Below are positions 44,542-56,786 of a DNA stretch of 64,000 bases, piece after piece (position 1 is the stretch's first letter; every line of letters starts with the position of its first letter). The DNA comes from Pannonibacter phragmitetus_B (lineage in GTDB: Bacteria > Pseudomonadota > Alphaproteobacteria > Rhizobiales > Stappiaceae). Position numbers and translations under genes: made by a program. The DNA lies in NCBI RefSeq assembly GCF_050510895.1, contig NZ_JBNINT010000001.1:4340001-4404000 (forward strand), in the 5' to 3' direction. The notes under the pieces are model-generated. The model ran no database searches. It saw nothing but the letters and a program-made list of their open reading frames with translations, and was not told the origin of the DNA.

Positions 44542-45391
44542 ACAGGATCGCCGCCATGATCAGCACCATGCCTGCGATCTGAACAAGGGTCAGCGTCTCG
44601 CCAAACAGGAAATAGCTTTCCAGCGTTGTGGCGGCGGGCACCAGATAGAACAGGGAGCCGACCTCTGCCGCTGATCCGGCGCGGATCATGTACATCAGCA
44701 ACAGAATGGCGCCGATGGACAGCACCAGCACAAGCCAGGCCATTGCGAAAATGAGCTGGGGGGACCAGGTGATTTCCCAGGTTTCGGTGAAGGTCAGCGG
44801 CACCGTGAAGAGCAATGCACCGGCATATTGCCAGGTGGTGCCAGTCACGTGGTCCGCGCCCTGTACAAAGCGCTTCTGGTAGACCGTGCCCAGGCTGATG
44901 GCGATCACGGACACCAGCATGACGGAGACGGTTACGGCGGTGATGCCGGACGCCGCTTCGCCCAGCTTGGGCAGCAGCACCAGGAGAAGGCCTGCAGAGC
45001 CGCCGGAAAAGCCCAGCCAGTGGCGCCAGGTGATCTGTTCTTTCAAAAGCCAGCCGGCCGCAAGTGCGGTCACAACCGGCTGCAGGCCGACCATCAGCGC
45101 TGCGGCGCCTGCGGGCAGCCCCTGCCGAATGGCCCAGAACACACCGCCCAGATAGATGCCGTGCACAAGAATGCCGGTGACCATGCAGTGAATTGCGGTT
45201 CTCACCGTCAGGCTCCGGCCGGAGCCCAGCAAAACACCAAGGCCAATCAGCAACGGAACGGCGAAAGCGTATCTAAGTGCCAGAAAAACAAATGGCTCAA
45301 TGAACGGTGCTCCAAGTTTGGAGCCGATAAACCCGGTCGACCAAAGTGAAATGAATGCAATTGGAGCGAGTTTTTTTGTTTGTATAGACAT
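44513..45391 (-). CDS. EamA/DMT superfamily transporter
   Basis: A 292-residue protein with ten predicted helices in two EamA repeats (FISLWSTGFIGSKLGAPFIEPFVFLALRYAFAVPLLIGLG; PAGAAALMVGLQPVVTALAAGWLLKEQITWRHWLGF; AEVGSLFYLVPAATTLESYFLFGETL). Exports small metabolites or amino acids in known relatives; the substrate is not predictable. Its 3' end overlaps the YihY gene on the other strand. Confidence 0.88.
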   Translation of the reverse strand: MSIQTKKLAPIAFISLWSTGFIGSKLGAPFIEPFVFLALRYAFAVPLLIGLGVLLGSGRSLTVRTAIHCMVTGILVHGIYLGGVFWAIRQGLPAGAAALMVGLQPVVTALAAGWLLKEQITWRHWLGFSGGSAGLLLVLLPKLGEAASGITAVTVSVMLVSVIAISLGTVYQKRFVQGADHVTGTTWQYAGALLFTVPLTFTETWEITWSPQLIFAMAWLVLVLSIGAILLLMYMIRAGSAAEVGSLFYLVPAATTLESYFLFGETLTLVQIAGMVLIMAAILFIRRKPRPA

Positions 45392-45558
45392 ATGGTTACC
45401 GGGTTGCGGTGTGTGATGCCAAGAAGTGCATGCGTGGTGAAAATTTAATCAGCAAAGGCGCCTGTTCCTATTAGTGTATTCAGCCTGCATTAACGGCTCT
45501 TGCTGTTAAAAATAGCGTGCCATCGTGTAGTGGCTGTCACCTGATGGGAAAAGTCTGA

Positions 45559-47597
45559 ATGACCCGGAACACACACACCCTTCCAGACCAGGGCCTTTCT
45601 GCACGCGCCGGAGGCGGAGCCCCTTCCGCAAACGGGCTTACAGTACGTGCGCGGATCTTGTCCATCAGTCTGATTACGGCCGTAGGCCTGCTGGTCGTCG
45701 GTGGTGCATTCTGGTGGAGCCAGACCAAGGTTGAGGACGCGTTCCTCGCCTCTGAAGCGAACACCAATCTGGCACGCGCGGCCTATGATTTTGCCGGAAT
45801 TGCCAACCGGATGCAGATCGAGGAAAAACTCTATCTCTCCGCTCCGTCTGCTGCTGTTTTCGACAGTTTCAAGGCCGAGGCAGCCAAGGCCGACGCCGGG
45901 ATCTCCGCGATTTCTACGATGCCTTCCGCTCAGCCACTCGCCAATGAAACGGCGGATGTGAAGGATACGGTCTCGGCCATCGGGGGCGCCTTTGGTGAGC
46001 TGCATTTTATTCAGGAGAAAATCGGCTTTGATGGCAGCTCCGGCCTGAGGGCGGATCTGACGGCCTTTGCAGACAAGGCGAAGAACCGGATCAATGATGA
46101 ACTGAAATTTGGCGGCGCGTCCGACTTCGAGAAGCTCGCCCGGACGGTGATGGAAGTTCAGCTCGCCGAACGCAAGTTCACCCTCGCCGGCGGCGGGCCG
46201 CGTGAAGAATTCGATACAGCCTTTGCCATGTTCACGAAGCTTCTGGGCCGTGCCTACATTCCCAATGAGGTCAAGGCGGATATCGAGGCCAGCATGGTGG
46301 CCTACAAGTCCGCATTCGATGCCTACGCGGAGGCGCTGGTGGTGCGCTCAGACAAGATCGCACTGGTTGAAGATCTCTTCATGCTGCTGCCGCCGCATAT
46401 CGACGCGCTGATCAGCTCGGCGCGCGCAGGCGATGCGGAAGCGGCGGCACAGCTGGCTGATGTGCGTCAGCTGTCCTCACTTGTGGTTTACGGCATCATC
46501 CTGGCCATGCTCATTGGCCTTCCGGCGCTTGCCTTTGCCATTGGCCGCTCTGTGTCCGGACCTCTGACGCGGCTGCAGAAATCCATGGAGCGTCTTGCCA
46601 GCGGCCAGACAGATGTGGAGCTGCCGCGCGCTGATGGCGGTGATGAAATTTCTGCAATGGTGCGCACCGTCCAGGTGTTCCGTGACAACGCGGCCGAGCG
46701 TGTCCGCCTCGAGGCTGCGCGGGCCGAAGAAAATGCGGCGCGTGATGAGCGTGTGCGGCGCCTTGAAACCATCATCGGCACCTTCGAGCAGACCGTTCAG
46801 CATGCGCTCGACAGCCTTGATGCGGCTTCAAAGGATCTTGGCCAGGCTTCGTCCGCCGTTGAACATGCTTCCGATGAGGTGGCCGCACAGGCCGGGAATG
46901 CAGGCCAGAGCGTGCGCGTTGCGGCCCAGAACGTGACGTCTGCGGCAGGAGCGACAGAAGAACTGGCTGCCTCCATCAAGGAGATTGCCAATCAGGCTGA
47001 CCGGTCGACCAAAGTCGCCAAACAGGCTGTGGCCGGGGCAGAATCCACTTTCTCCACCATGCAGGCGCTTTCGAGTGCAGCGGACCGGATCGGTGCAGTG
47101 ATGAGCCTGATCCGCGACATTGCCAACCAGACCAATCTTCTCGCCCTCAACGCGACTATTGAGGCCGCGCGGGCCGGAGAGGCGGGCAAGGGCTTCGCGG
47201 TTGTTGCTGCCGAGGTCAAGGCGCTGGCCAACCAGACGTCGAAGGCAACCGAGGATATCGCAGCCCAGGTGGAGGCGATCCAGAATGCGTCTGCCGGTGC
47301 CGTGACGGCCATCTCGGAAGTCCGGGACATCATCTCCGACATGGACAATCTGGCTGTGGCAGTCGCCGCAGCCGTGGAGCAGCAGGAAGCGGCCGTCAGC
47401 GGCATTGCGGTCAATGTTGCAGATGCTTCCAGCCGGTCGGAAGAGGGGCTGAGCGCATGTCCGCTGTCGTCACTGCCACGCAGCACGCCCGTTCCAGCGG
47501 AGATGAGGTTGACCGTCTGTCACAGCTTCTGTCTGAGCAGGCCGGTGTACTGCGCAAGGAAATCCGCAGCTTCCTTGAGGGGGTGCGGGCGGCTTGA
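45559..47597 (+). CDS. Methyl-accepting chemotaxis protein (frameshifted near the end)
   Basis: About 679 residues. The first membrane helix (ILSISLITAVGLLVVGGAFW) and second (LVVYGIILAMLIGLPALAFAIG) flank a helical periplasmic sensor of about 240 residues. HAMP follows (RSVSGPLTRLQKSMERLASG), then the signalling domain with hairpin tip NQTNLLALNATIEAARAGEAGKGFAVVAAEVKALANQTS. One base at the G run 47445-47448 joins SRSEEG to AERMSAVVTATQHARSSGDEVDRLSQLLSEQAGVLRKEIRSFLEGVRAA, giving exactly 680 codons. No CheR-binding pentapeptide is seen. The ligand is unknown. Confidence 0.88.
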
Positions 47598-47637
47598 ACG
47601 CACTGATCCGGCCGAAACTGCTGGATCCATTGTGCCA

Positions 47638-47665
47638 GAGCGATGGGGCTTGAGCGATGGGGCTT
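47638..47665 (+). repeat. Tandem repeat, two copies of 14 bases
   Basis: GAGCGATGGGGCTT occurs twice head to tail, just after the chemotaxis receptor stop. No function is evident. Confidence 0.7.
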
Positions 47666-47678
47666 GAGCTGGTTCTCA

Positions 47679-47708
47679 ACATGGGCGTGGACACTTGCCC
47701 ATGTTTTT
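47679..47708 (+). terminator. Intrinsic terminator after the chemotaxis receptor
   Basis: ACATGGGC-...-GCCCATGT forms an eight-base-pair stem followed by TTTTTC. Confidence 0.8.
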
Positions 47709-47837
47709 CTTTTACGAACAAATTCTGACATGTGAGCCTTGTGTGAGGCTTGTCCGGCGAGGGTCTTTGCCTTGTCTGGCTTTTCCCGCTATCGATAGGC
47801 TTCTGAGAATATATCGAGCCGTGGGCCGGGAGTTGTC

Positions 47838-49022
47838 ATGCAGGAGAGTATTGTCATCATCGGTGCGGGCCAGGCTGGTGCGCAGGTGGCGCAGTCCCTT
47901 CGCCAGGGCGGATTTGCAGGCGCCATCCAGCTTTTGGGTGAAGAGCCGCATCCCCCGTATCAGCGGCCGCCGCTGTCCAAGAAATTTCTCTCCGGCGAGA
48001 CTGATGCTGAAGGCCTGTGGCTGCGGCCTGCGGCCTTCTACGAAGCGCAGGGTATTGACCTGAGGACCGGCGTCCAGGCGACCGCCATCGACCGCATGGG
48101 CAAGACTGTGGTTCTGTCGAGCGGCGAAGAACTGGCCTATAGCAAGCTGATCATTGCCACCGGCACCCGTGCCCGTTCCGTGCCGCTGCCGGGCAGCAAT
48201 CTGCCGGGCGTTCTGAGCCTGCGCTCCATTGCCGATGTGGATCATATCCGCAAGGCGCTCTCCGCCCATTCCCGGCTGGCTGTCATCGGTGCCGGTTATA
48301 TCGGCCTTGAAGTTGCCGCTGTTGCCCGTGCCATGGGCAAGGCGGTGACGGTGATCGAGGCACAGGACCGGGTGCTGAAGCGCGTCGTGTCGCCGGTCAT
48401 TTCAGCCTTCTATGAAGGGCTTCACAAGGAGCAGGGCGTCGATCTGCGCCTGAATGCAGGTGTTGCCGGAATTGAAGGACAGTCCTCTGTTACGGGCGTG
48501 CGTCTTTCTGACGGGAGCCTGGTGGAGGCGGATCTGGTGCTGATCGCCGTGGGCGCACTGCCCAATGCGGAACTTGCGGCAGCCGCCGGACTGGATGTGG
48601 ATGGGGGTATTCTCGTCGATACGGCTGGCCGCACCAGCGATCCGGACATCTATGCCTGTGGTGACTGCACCCGCTTCCGTTCCGCGCGCTATGGCCGGGA
48701 TGTGCGGCTGGAAAGCGTGCAGAATGCCATTGATCAGGCCAAGGCGGTGGCGCAGGCCATTCTGGGTCAGCCGGTGGACTATGATCCGTTGCCCTGGTTC
48801 TGGTCGGATCAGTATCATGTCAAGCTGCAGATCGCGGGCCTGTCGGAAGGTTATGATCAGACCATCACGGTTGGCGAGCCGGCGGAAGCGAAGTTCTATG
48901 TCGCTTATCTCAAGGAGGGGCGCCTGATCGCGGTTGACAGCGTCAACGCGCCCCGCTCGCACATGATGGCACGCCGGACGATCGGTGAAGCCTGGCGCGA
49001 CGATCTTCTGCCCCCGGCGTGA
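47838..49022 (+). CDS. FAD-dependent ferredoxin/rubredoxin-type NAD(P)H reductase
   Basis: A 394-residue flavoprotein. The FAD dinucleotide fold is IVIIGAGQAGAQVAQSLRQGGF; PPYQRPPLSKKFLSGE is the mark of the monooxygenase-type ferredoxin reductases (as in CamA and ThcD). The NAD fold is LAVIGAGYIGLEVAAVARAMGKAVTVIEAQDRVLKR; IYACGDCTRF closes the FAD site. A reductase C-terminal domain ends it. No ferredoxin or oxygenase gene is adjacent, so its redox partner is unknown. Confidence 0.9.
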   Translation: MQESIVIIGAGQAGAQVAQSLRQGGFAGAIQLLGEEPHPPYQRPPLSKKFLSGETDAEGLWLRPAAFYEAQGIDLRTGVQATAIDRMGKTVVLSSGEELAYSKLIIATGTRARSVPLPGSNLPGVLSLRSIADVDHIRKALSAHSRLAVIGAGYIGLEVAAVARAMGKAVTVIEAQDRVLKRVVSPVISAFYEGLHKEQGVDLRLNAGVAGIEGQSSVTGVRLSDGSLVEADLVLIAVGALPNAELAAAAGLDVDGGILVDTAGRTSDPDIYACGDCTRFRSARYGRDVRLESVQNAIDQAKAVAQAILGQPVDYDPLPWFWSDQYHVKLQIAGLSEGYDQTITVGEPAEAKFYVAYLKEGRLIAVDSVNAPRSHMMARRTIGEAWRDDLLPPA

Positions 49023-49054
49023 TCTGTATTCCAAACCGGGCGTTCCGGCAGGGC

Positions 49055-49161
49055 TTATACCAAGGCGCTGAGATGCTGATGCATCACGCCTTGAAGACGC
49101 TCAAGCGCTGCACGGGCTTGACCAGCTCTCGATGAGTCGAGTTCACAGAGAGTTGGTATTA
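49055..49161. repeat. Candidate miniature inverted-repeat element (107 bases)
   Basis: The ends TTATACCAA and TTGGTATTA match in inverted orientation at eight of nine bases. The inside has further dyads (AAGGCG...CGCCTT around TGATGCATCA). It fills the gap between two convergent genes and supplies the stop codon of the hydrolase gene. A non-coding mobile remnant is likely but not shown. Confidence 0.4.
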
Positions 49162-49953
49162 CCTCCCGCCGGTAACTTCAGCGAGGAGGCGGATGACTTC
49201 GCGCGGTTGCTCCAGATGGGGCATATGGCCGGTGTCTGCCAGATGGTGCACGGCAATGGCGTCCGGCAGGCCCTCGCTCTGGCTGACGGGCAGCACGCCA
49301 TCCTCGAGGCCCCAGATCACCTGAACCGGCAGCGGCAGGGCGGCGACATCATCGAGCGGCAGGGTCTTCTGCCCGTCACCATCAAGGATCTCTTCAACGA
49401 TCTCCTGCAGGGCTTCGACGGCGCCCGGCCGTGATCTTGCTTCCGAGGCATGGCGGGCGAGCTGGCGCGGCATGCGGAAGGAAGGGGCAAAAAACTCCGG
49501 CAGCAGGGTGGCGAGGTCTTCTTCTTCCGAAGCTGATGCGTAGCGGCGCAAAAGGCCCGTGTTGATCTGCGGGCCGAAACCGCCTGGACCAACGAGCGTC
49601 AGGCTGGCAATACGCTCCGGCATGCGCAGCGCAATGAGCGCCGCAACGGCGCCGCCCATCGAATGGCCCGCCAGATGAACTTGTTCCAGTCCAAGCGCGT
49701 CGAGCGACTGGCTGACCGCCTTGGCCGAGATCCCCGCGTTGCCGATGCGCGGCCAGCCCACGGCTGCGCCGTGTCCGGGAAGATCAAAGGCTATGCTGCG
49801 CAGGCGTGTGGAAAGACCCGTCTGGATGTTCAGCCAGCCCTGCCGGTCTCCGCCAAAGCCATGCAGCAGCACCAGCGGCGTACCACCCTGATCCGCACCC
49901 TGTTCAGCATAGGGCAGGTGAGCGGGAACATCGGGCTTCAGGCTGATGGACAT
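49159..49953 (-). CDS. Alpha/beta hydrolase
   Basis: A 264-residue hydrolase fold: oxyanion region LVLLHGFGGDRQGW, nucleophile elbow LAGHSMGGAVAAL (Ser), acid loop IWGLEDGVLPVSQ, and His in HLADTGHMPHLEQPREV. It resembles the AcoC-type dihydrolipoamide acyltransferase-associated hydrolases, but with no lipoyl domain and no acetoin genes beside it. The substrate is unknown. Its stop lies within a possible inverted-repeat element. Confidence 0.85.
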   Translation of the reverse strand: MSISLKPDVPAHLPYAEQGADQGGTPLVLLHGFGGDRQGWLNIQTGLSTRLRSIAFDLPGHGAAVGWPRIGNAGISAKAVSQSLDALGLEQVHLAGHSMGGAVAALIALRMPERIASLTLVGPGGFGPQINTGLLRRYASASEEEDLATLLPEFFAPSFRMPRQLARHASEARSRPGAVEALQEIVEEILDGDGQKTLPLDDVAALPLPVQVIWGLEDGVLPVSQSEGLPDAIAVHHLADTGHMPHLEQPREVIRLLAEVTGGR

Positions 49954-50160
49954 GGCGGCTTTCCGGTGATTGGACGTGACTATCCCCTAGATAGCGTCCC
50001 CCTTTCGCTCTGCCTAGCCGCCCGAATGGCGGGCGCAGATGGACGGTCAAAGAGATGGACTTCACATCGGATGCTGCATTAAATCGATTGAAAGATGCTT
50101 CTCATGGCTGTCCGGCTGGTCTAGAAGCGGCAAAGTTCTTTGTTTCAGGGTGACTTTCAG

Positions 50161-51090
50161 ATGACGAGCGCGGTGGATATCGTTTGCCTTGGCGAGCCCA
50201 TGGTTGAGCTGAACCAGCATGAGGCCGGTGGTGCCTATCACCCCGGCTTTGGCGGTGATGTGTCCAACGCCGCCGTGGCTGCGGCCCGGCAGGGGGCCCG
50301 CGTTGCGCTGGCGACGGCGCTGGGCGCGGATGTTTTCGGTGACAGCCTGCGCGCCATGTGGAAAGCGGAAAGTGTCGACGACAGCGAGGTCAAGGCCAAC
50401 CCGGATGCCCCGACCGGCATCTATTTCGTCACCCACGGTACTGATGGCCACCGCTTCTCCTACCGCCGGGCCGGCTCTGCGGCCAGCCTCTATCAGCCGC
50501 GTGATTTGCCGAAGGACATGCTGGCCAAGACGCGGGTGCTGCATTTCTCCGCGATCAGCCAAGCAATCTCGGCTTCGGCCTGCGACGCCTGCTTTGCGGC
50601 CGTGGAGCAGGTGCGCGCTGCAGGCGGTCTTATCTCCTACGATACCAACCTGCGCCTTGCGCTGTGGCCGCTGGCCCGTGCCCGTGCCGTCATCCGCTCG
50701 ACCATCGGCATGACCGATATCATTCTGCCGGGTCTCGATGACGCCCGCCAGATTTGCCACGCGCAGGATGCTGATGGCATCGCCGATGAACTGCTCGGCC
50801 TTGGTGCCAGGGTGGTGGCGCTGACCATGGGCGGCGATGGCGTGCTGATTGCAACGGCAGAACGCCGCGAGACGCTTGGGGCGCACAAGGTGAAGGCTGT
50901 GGACGCCACGGGGGCAGGCGATGCATTCGACGGTGCGTTCCTTGCCGAATACCTGCGCTGTGGTGATGCCTTCGCGGCTGCGGCCTATGCCAATGCGGCT
51001 GCGGCCCTGTCCGTCACTGGTTACGGCGCGGTTGCTCCGCTGCCGCGCCGGGCGGATGTGGAAGCGTTTCTGGGCGGCAAGGCCGCCTGA
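50161..51090 (+). CDS. PfkB family sugar kinase (2-keto-3-deoxygluconate kinase-like)
   Basis: A 309-residue ribokinase-fold enzyme. VDIVCLGEPMVELNQ and the GGDVSNAAVAAARQGARVALATALGADVFG glycine motif lie at the N-terminus. The C-terminal signature is VKAVDATGAGDAFDGAFLAEYL, with catalytic Asp in GAGDAF. Most like 2-dehydro-3-deoxygluconokinase of the Entner-Doudoroff route for uronates, but substrates within PfkB are hard to tell from sequence. ATG 50161 follows CAGGGTGA. Confidence 0.8.
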   Translation: MTSAVDIVCLGEPMVELNQHEAGGAYHPGFGGDVSNAAVAAARQGARVALATALGADVFGDSLRAMWKAESVDDSEVKANPDAPTGIYFVTHGTDGHRFSYRRAGSAASLYQPRDLPKDMLAKTRVLHFSAISQAISASACDACFAAVEQVRAAGGLISYDTNLRLALWPLARARAVIRSTIGMTDIILPGLDDARQICHAQDADGIADELLGLGARVVALTMGGDGVLIATAERRETLGAHKVKAVDATGAGDAFDGAFLAEYLRCGDAFAAAAYANAAAALSVTGYGAVAPLPRRADVEAFLGGKAA

Positions 51091-51226
51091 GAACTGCAAG
51101 GTCTCGTAACTGTTTCTTCACCACGAAAACGCTAGAAAAACTGGAGTTTCAGTCCGCCGCGTGCGGGCGCTCCAGTTTGCGTTCGTGTGTTTGATCCAAC
51201 CGAAACCTTCCAGAGAGCCTTTTCTC

Positions 51227-51847
51227 ATGCACCGCCTCTCCCGTTTGACCTTCATGGCTGCCGTTGCCGGCATTGCTCTGAGTGCGTTTTATGCCGCGCC
51301 CGCGTCGGCCTATGACAACACCTATTACGATCCGGTCACGCGCCAGTGGCTGGAGATGAAGCTGACGCCGGAAGTGGCAGCCAAGATTGCCCGCCGGGAG
51401 TACAAGCGCAAGATGGTGACCTACAACGGTCCGGAAGCGCCCGGTACGATCATTGTCGACACCACGGAGCGGCGCCTTTACCACGTGCTTGAGAACGGCA
51501 AGGCCATGCGTTACGGCATTGGCGTGGGCCGGGACGGCTTTACCTGGAAGGGCGAGGAAAAGGTCACCCGCAAGGCCGAGTGGCCGGGCTGGACACCGCC
51601 GCCGGAAATGATCGCCCGTGAGCGCAAGAAGGGCCGCAAGCTGCCCGCGTTCATGGCTGGCGGTCCGCAGAACCCGCTGGGCGCCCGCGCACTTTATCTC
51701 GGCAACACCATTTACCGCATCCACGGCACCAACGAAGACTGGAGCATCGGCCAGGCCGTCTCCTCCGGGTGCTTCCGCATGTGGAACGACGACGTGGAGC
51801 ACCTCTACAGCGAGGTCTCCGTGGGCGCCAAAGTGGTGATCCGCTGA
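51227..51847 (+). CDS. L,D-transpeptidase (YkuD domain)
   Basis: A 206-residue periplasmic enzyme. The signal peptide is LTFMAAVAGIALSAFYAAPASA. The YkuD domain starts at about residue 75 (GTIIVDTTERRLYHVLENGKAMRYGIGVGRDGFTW) and carries the catalytic motif IHGTNEDWSIG...SSGCFRMWNDD, with nucleophile Cys and a His. It forms 3-3 peptidoglycan cross-links or links proteins to peptidoglycan. ATG 51227 was chosen for the signal peptide. Rhizobia hold many such paralogues. Confidence 0.92.
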   Translation: MHRLSRLTFMAAVAGIALSAFYAAPASAYDNTYYDPVTRQWLEMKLTPEVAAKIARREYKRKMVTYNGPEAPGTIIVDTTERRLYHVLENGKAMRYGIGVGRDGFTWKGEEKVTRKAEWPGWTPPPEMIARERKKGRKLPAFMAGGPQNPLGARALYLGNTIYRIHGTNEDWSIGQAVSSGCFRMWNDDVEHLYSEVSVGAKVVIR

Positions 51848-51875
51848 GGCCTGACCGGGTTCTCCAGATATGGAC

Positions 51876-51905
51876 AAGGCCGCGCGGGTATGCCTGCGCG
51901 GCCTT
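51876..51905. terminator. Bidirectional terminator
   Basis: AAGGCCGCGC-GGGTATGCCT-GCGCGGCCTTT, between the L,D-transpeptidase and the convergent glycosyltransferase. Confidence 0.8.
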
Positions 51906-51913
51906 TCTGTTTG

Positions 51914-53422
51914 TCACTCCCCGGCAACCTCGCCGGGCCGGATGATCAGCCAGTTGAGGCGCAGCGGCGGCCACTTGGCCGGATCGGCGTAGGGGATGTC
52001 GGCAAAGCCATCGCGCAGGCGGCCAGGATAGAGCGCAGCCAGAGAGCCTGTGGGCATTTCGCTGTCACCTGTCCAGATGACCAGGACACCCTTCTTCTTC
52101 ACGTCCTCCATGCTGATCCATGGGGCAATGGCGGGGGTGTGATCGGTGAAGAGATGCGGCCTGTCTGCTGAAAACAGGGTGACATGAGCCGCAGGCCACA
52201 TGTCGCCCGCGACATAGGTGAGCGGCGTACCAGTTGCCTCGCGCCAGGCCGTTTCGGCTTGCGCTGCCACTACCGCGCCGGGGAAGTGAATGCGCGTCGG
52301 CTTTTTCTTGATCAGCGGTTCCACCAGCGCCTGACCTGCGGCAACACTGAGAAAGATCACCTGAACCGCAGCGGCTGCGGTCAGGGCGCGGCGGATGGAC
52401 CAGTTGCCGTTGCGCGCCGAGGCGAAGCGCACCAGCAGCAGTCCTGCCAGCGTGAACATGGATGCGCCCCACATCTGCTTGAAGGCATTGCCGGTGGCGG
52501 CGGAGACCAGCATCACGACAAGGGCGGGCAGCAGGGTGAACCACAGCAGGAAACGCAGATCTGCATCATTGCCGCTGGCCGGCTCAGCTTGTGATGCAGT
52601 TCCACGCAGGCCCACCAGACCGAGCCCGGCGAAAATGGGGATCAGCACCGGCGCCATGCTGCCAAACTGGCCGAGCAGGAAGTTGACCGGGTTGAGAATG
52701 TGGTCTGCGATGCCTTCCGCCGGAACACTGCGGCTTGCGGCATAGGTGAAAGTCAGAAAGTCCGTCTCCAGCAGCCACCAGACATGCGGGGCAAAAAGCA
52801 CCAGAGCCAGGACCATGGCCAGATAGGGGCCGGGTGTTGCGAGGCAGCGGCGCGCATCGCGGAAGGTCAGCGCATAGAGGCCGATGCAGCCGATGAGCAG
52901 ACCTGCGAAGTACTTTGCATAGAGCCCGAGCGCTGCTGTGAGGCCGAGCAGCAGCCAGTCCGCCAGCCGCCCGTGCGCAAGGCCCCGGTGGAAGAAGAGC
53001 AGCATGCCGGCCCAAACCGGGATCTGCAGGATGTTCGGGTTGAACTCCGGCGCGGGCAGAGTGAAGTAGAAGGTGCAGCTGGTGGCCACAATTGCCCAGA
53101 AACGCTGCCATGGGGTGAGCCCCATATCCCGGCCCAGCAGCCAGATGGCCAGATAGGTCAGGGCATAGCAGATCTGGCTCAGCCAGTAGGCGCCAAAGGC
53201 ATGGTCACCGGTCAGATGATAGCTTGCTTCCAGCAGCCAGGCCTGAAGGGGCGGATGCTTGGTATAGCCAAGCGCCAGATCCCGGCCCCAGGCAAAGCCC
53301 TCCACCACATCGAGCGGCGGATTTGGAAACAGGATGCTCGGCACCAGCGCCCAGAGCAGGCAGATGGTGACGCAGTAAAGAATGGTGGCACGGGCGGCTG
53401 ACATCATCGGTCGTCCGGTCAT
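51914..53422 (-). CDS. Glycosyltransferase family 39-like membrane protein
   Basis: A roughly 502-residue polytopic membrane enzyme with about ten helices. The PMT_2/ArnT pattern is present: acidic first loop PPLDVVEGFAWGRDLALGYTKHPPLQAWLLEA (with Asp/Glu and the HPPL motif), then PEFNPNILQIPVWAGMLLFFHRGL and LGLYAKYFAGL. A C-terminal soluble domain follows. It probably moves a sugar from a polyprenyl-phosphate donor to a lipid or polysaccharide. The start at 53422 overlaps the GtrA gene (ATGA), making one coupled pair. Confidence 0.85.
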   Translation of the reverse strand: MTGRPMMSAARATILYCVTICLLWALVPSILFPNPPLDVVEGFAWGRDLALGYTKHPPLQAWLLEASYHLTGDHAFGAYWLSQICYALTYLAIWLLGRDMGLTPWQRFWAIVATSCTFYFTLPAPEFNPNILQIPVWAGMLLFFHRGLAHGRLADWLLLGLTAALGLYAKYFAGLLIGCIGLYALTFRDARRCLATPGPYLAMVLALVLFAPHVWWLLETDFLTFTYAASRSVPAEGIADHILNPVNFLLGQFGSMAPVLIPIFAGLGLVGLRGTASQAEPASGNDADLRFLLWFTLLPALVVMLVSAATGNAFKQMWGASMFTLAGLLLVRFASARNGNWSIRRALTAAAAVQVIFLSVAAGQALVEPLIKKKPTRIHFPGAVVAAQAETAWREATGTPLTYVAGDMWPAAHVTLFSADRPHLFTDHTPAIAPWISMEDVKKKGVLVIWTGDSEMPTGSLAALYPGRLRDGFADIPYADPAKWPPLRLNWLIIRPGEVAGE

Positions 53423-53853
53423 CGGGAGTTGGGATTTGAAGGTTCGGCAAAGGCCCACAGGCGGGCCCCCAGGAAGGTGAGCGGCGGAACCACGAAGATC
53501 GCAATGATGATGCCCACCGCGCCGGGAAGCTGGGTAAACTTCAACAGGGCCGCCAGGGCGCCGTTGTTCAGCACGAAACCGGCGGCCGCCAGCACGAAGA
53601 AGCGGCGCATGCGCTGGCCTGTCTGTACCTCATCGGCAGAGCGGAAGCTCCAGGCGTGGTGACCGGTGAACGAGACGATGAAGGCGACCAGAAACCCGCC
53701 GATGTTGGACAGCATCGGCGGCACATGCAAAAGCTCCAGTAGGCCGACGGCCACGGAGGCATGAACAACGGCGGCCGACACGCCGACAATGCCGAAACGC
53801 GCAATGGTGGCGAATTCCCGCAAAAGCCGCTGCTGTCTGCTGCTCAGCTTCAT
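53419..53853 (-). CDS. GtrA family membrane protein
   Basis: A 144-residue four-helix protein: FGIVGVSAAVVHASVAVGLLELLHV, LSNIGGFLVAFIVSFTGHHAWSF, FVLAAAGFVLNNGALAALL, VPPLTFLGARLWAF. GtrA proteins flip polyprenyl-phosphate sugars, which suits its partnership with the downstream glycosyltransferase. Confidence 0.88.
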   Translation of the reverse strand: MKLSSRQQRLLREFATIARFGIVGVSAAVVHASVAVGLLELLHVPPMLSNIGGFLVAFIVSFTGHHAWSFRSADEVQTGQRMRRFFVLAAAGFVLNNGALAALLKFTQLPGAVGIIIAIFVVPPLTFLGARLWAFAEPSNPNSR

Positions 53854-53961
53854 GCTGTGCTCCGGTTCCGGGCTTTGCGCTTTGTCTCATCCACGGCAAC
53901 ACATGCCGGAGGACTGAAGCTTCTTGTCTGTTTGCGGACAGGGGCTGCCGCTCTATCAGGA

Positions 53962-53992
53962 AAAATGCCCCCGGCCGGGCCGGGGGCATTTG
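53962..53992. terminator. Intrinsic terminator after secA
   Basis: AAATGCCCCCGG-CCGGG-CCGGGGGCATTT hairpin with A and T flanks; on the minus strand it ends secA. Confidence 0.85.
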
Positions 53993-53999
53993 CTTCTTG

Positions 54000-56786
<2,787 letters not shown>

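Noticed and set aside
47638..47665. Regulatory or phase-variation tandem repeat
   Set aside because: Two copies of 14 bases in a non-coding tail after a stop codon; too short a series to suggest function.
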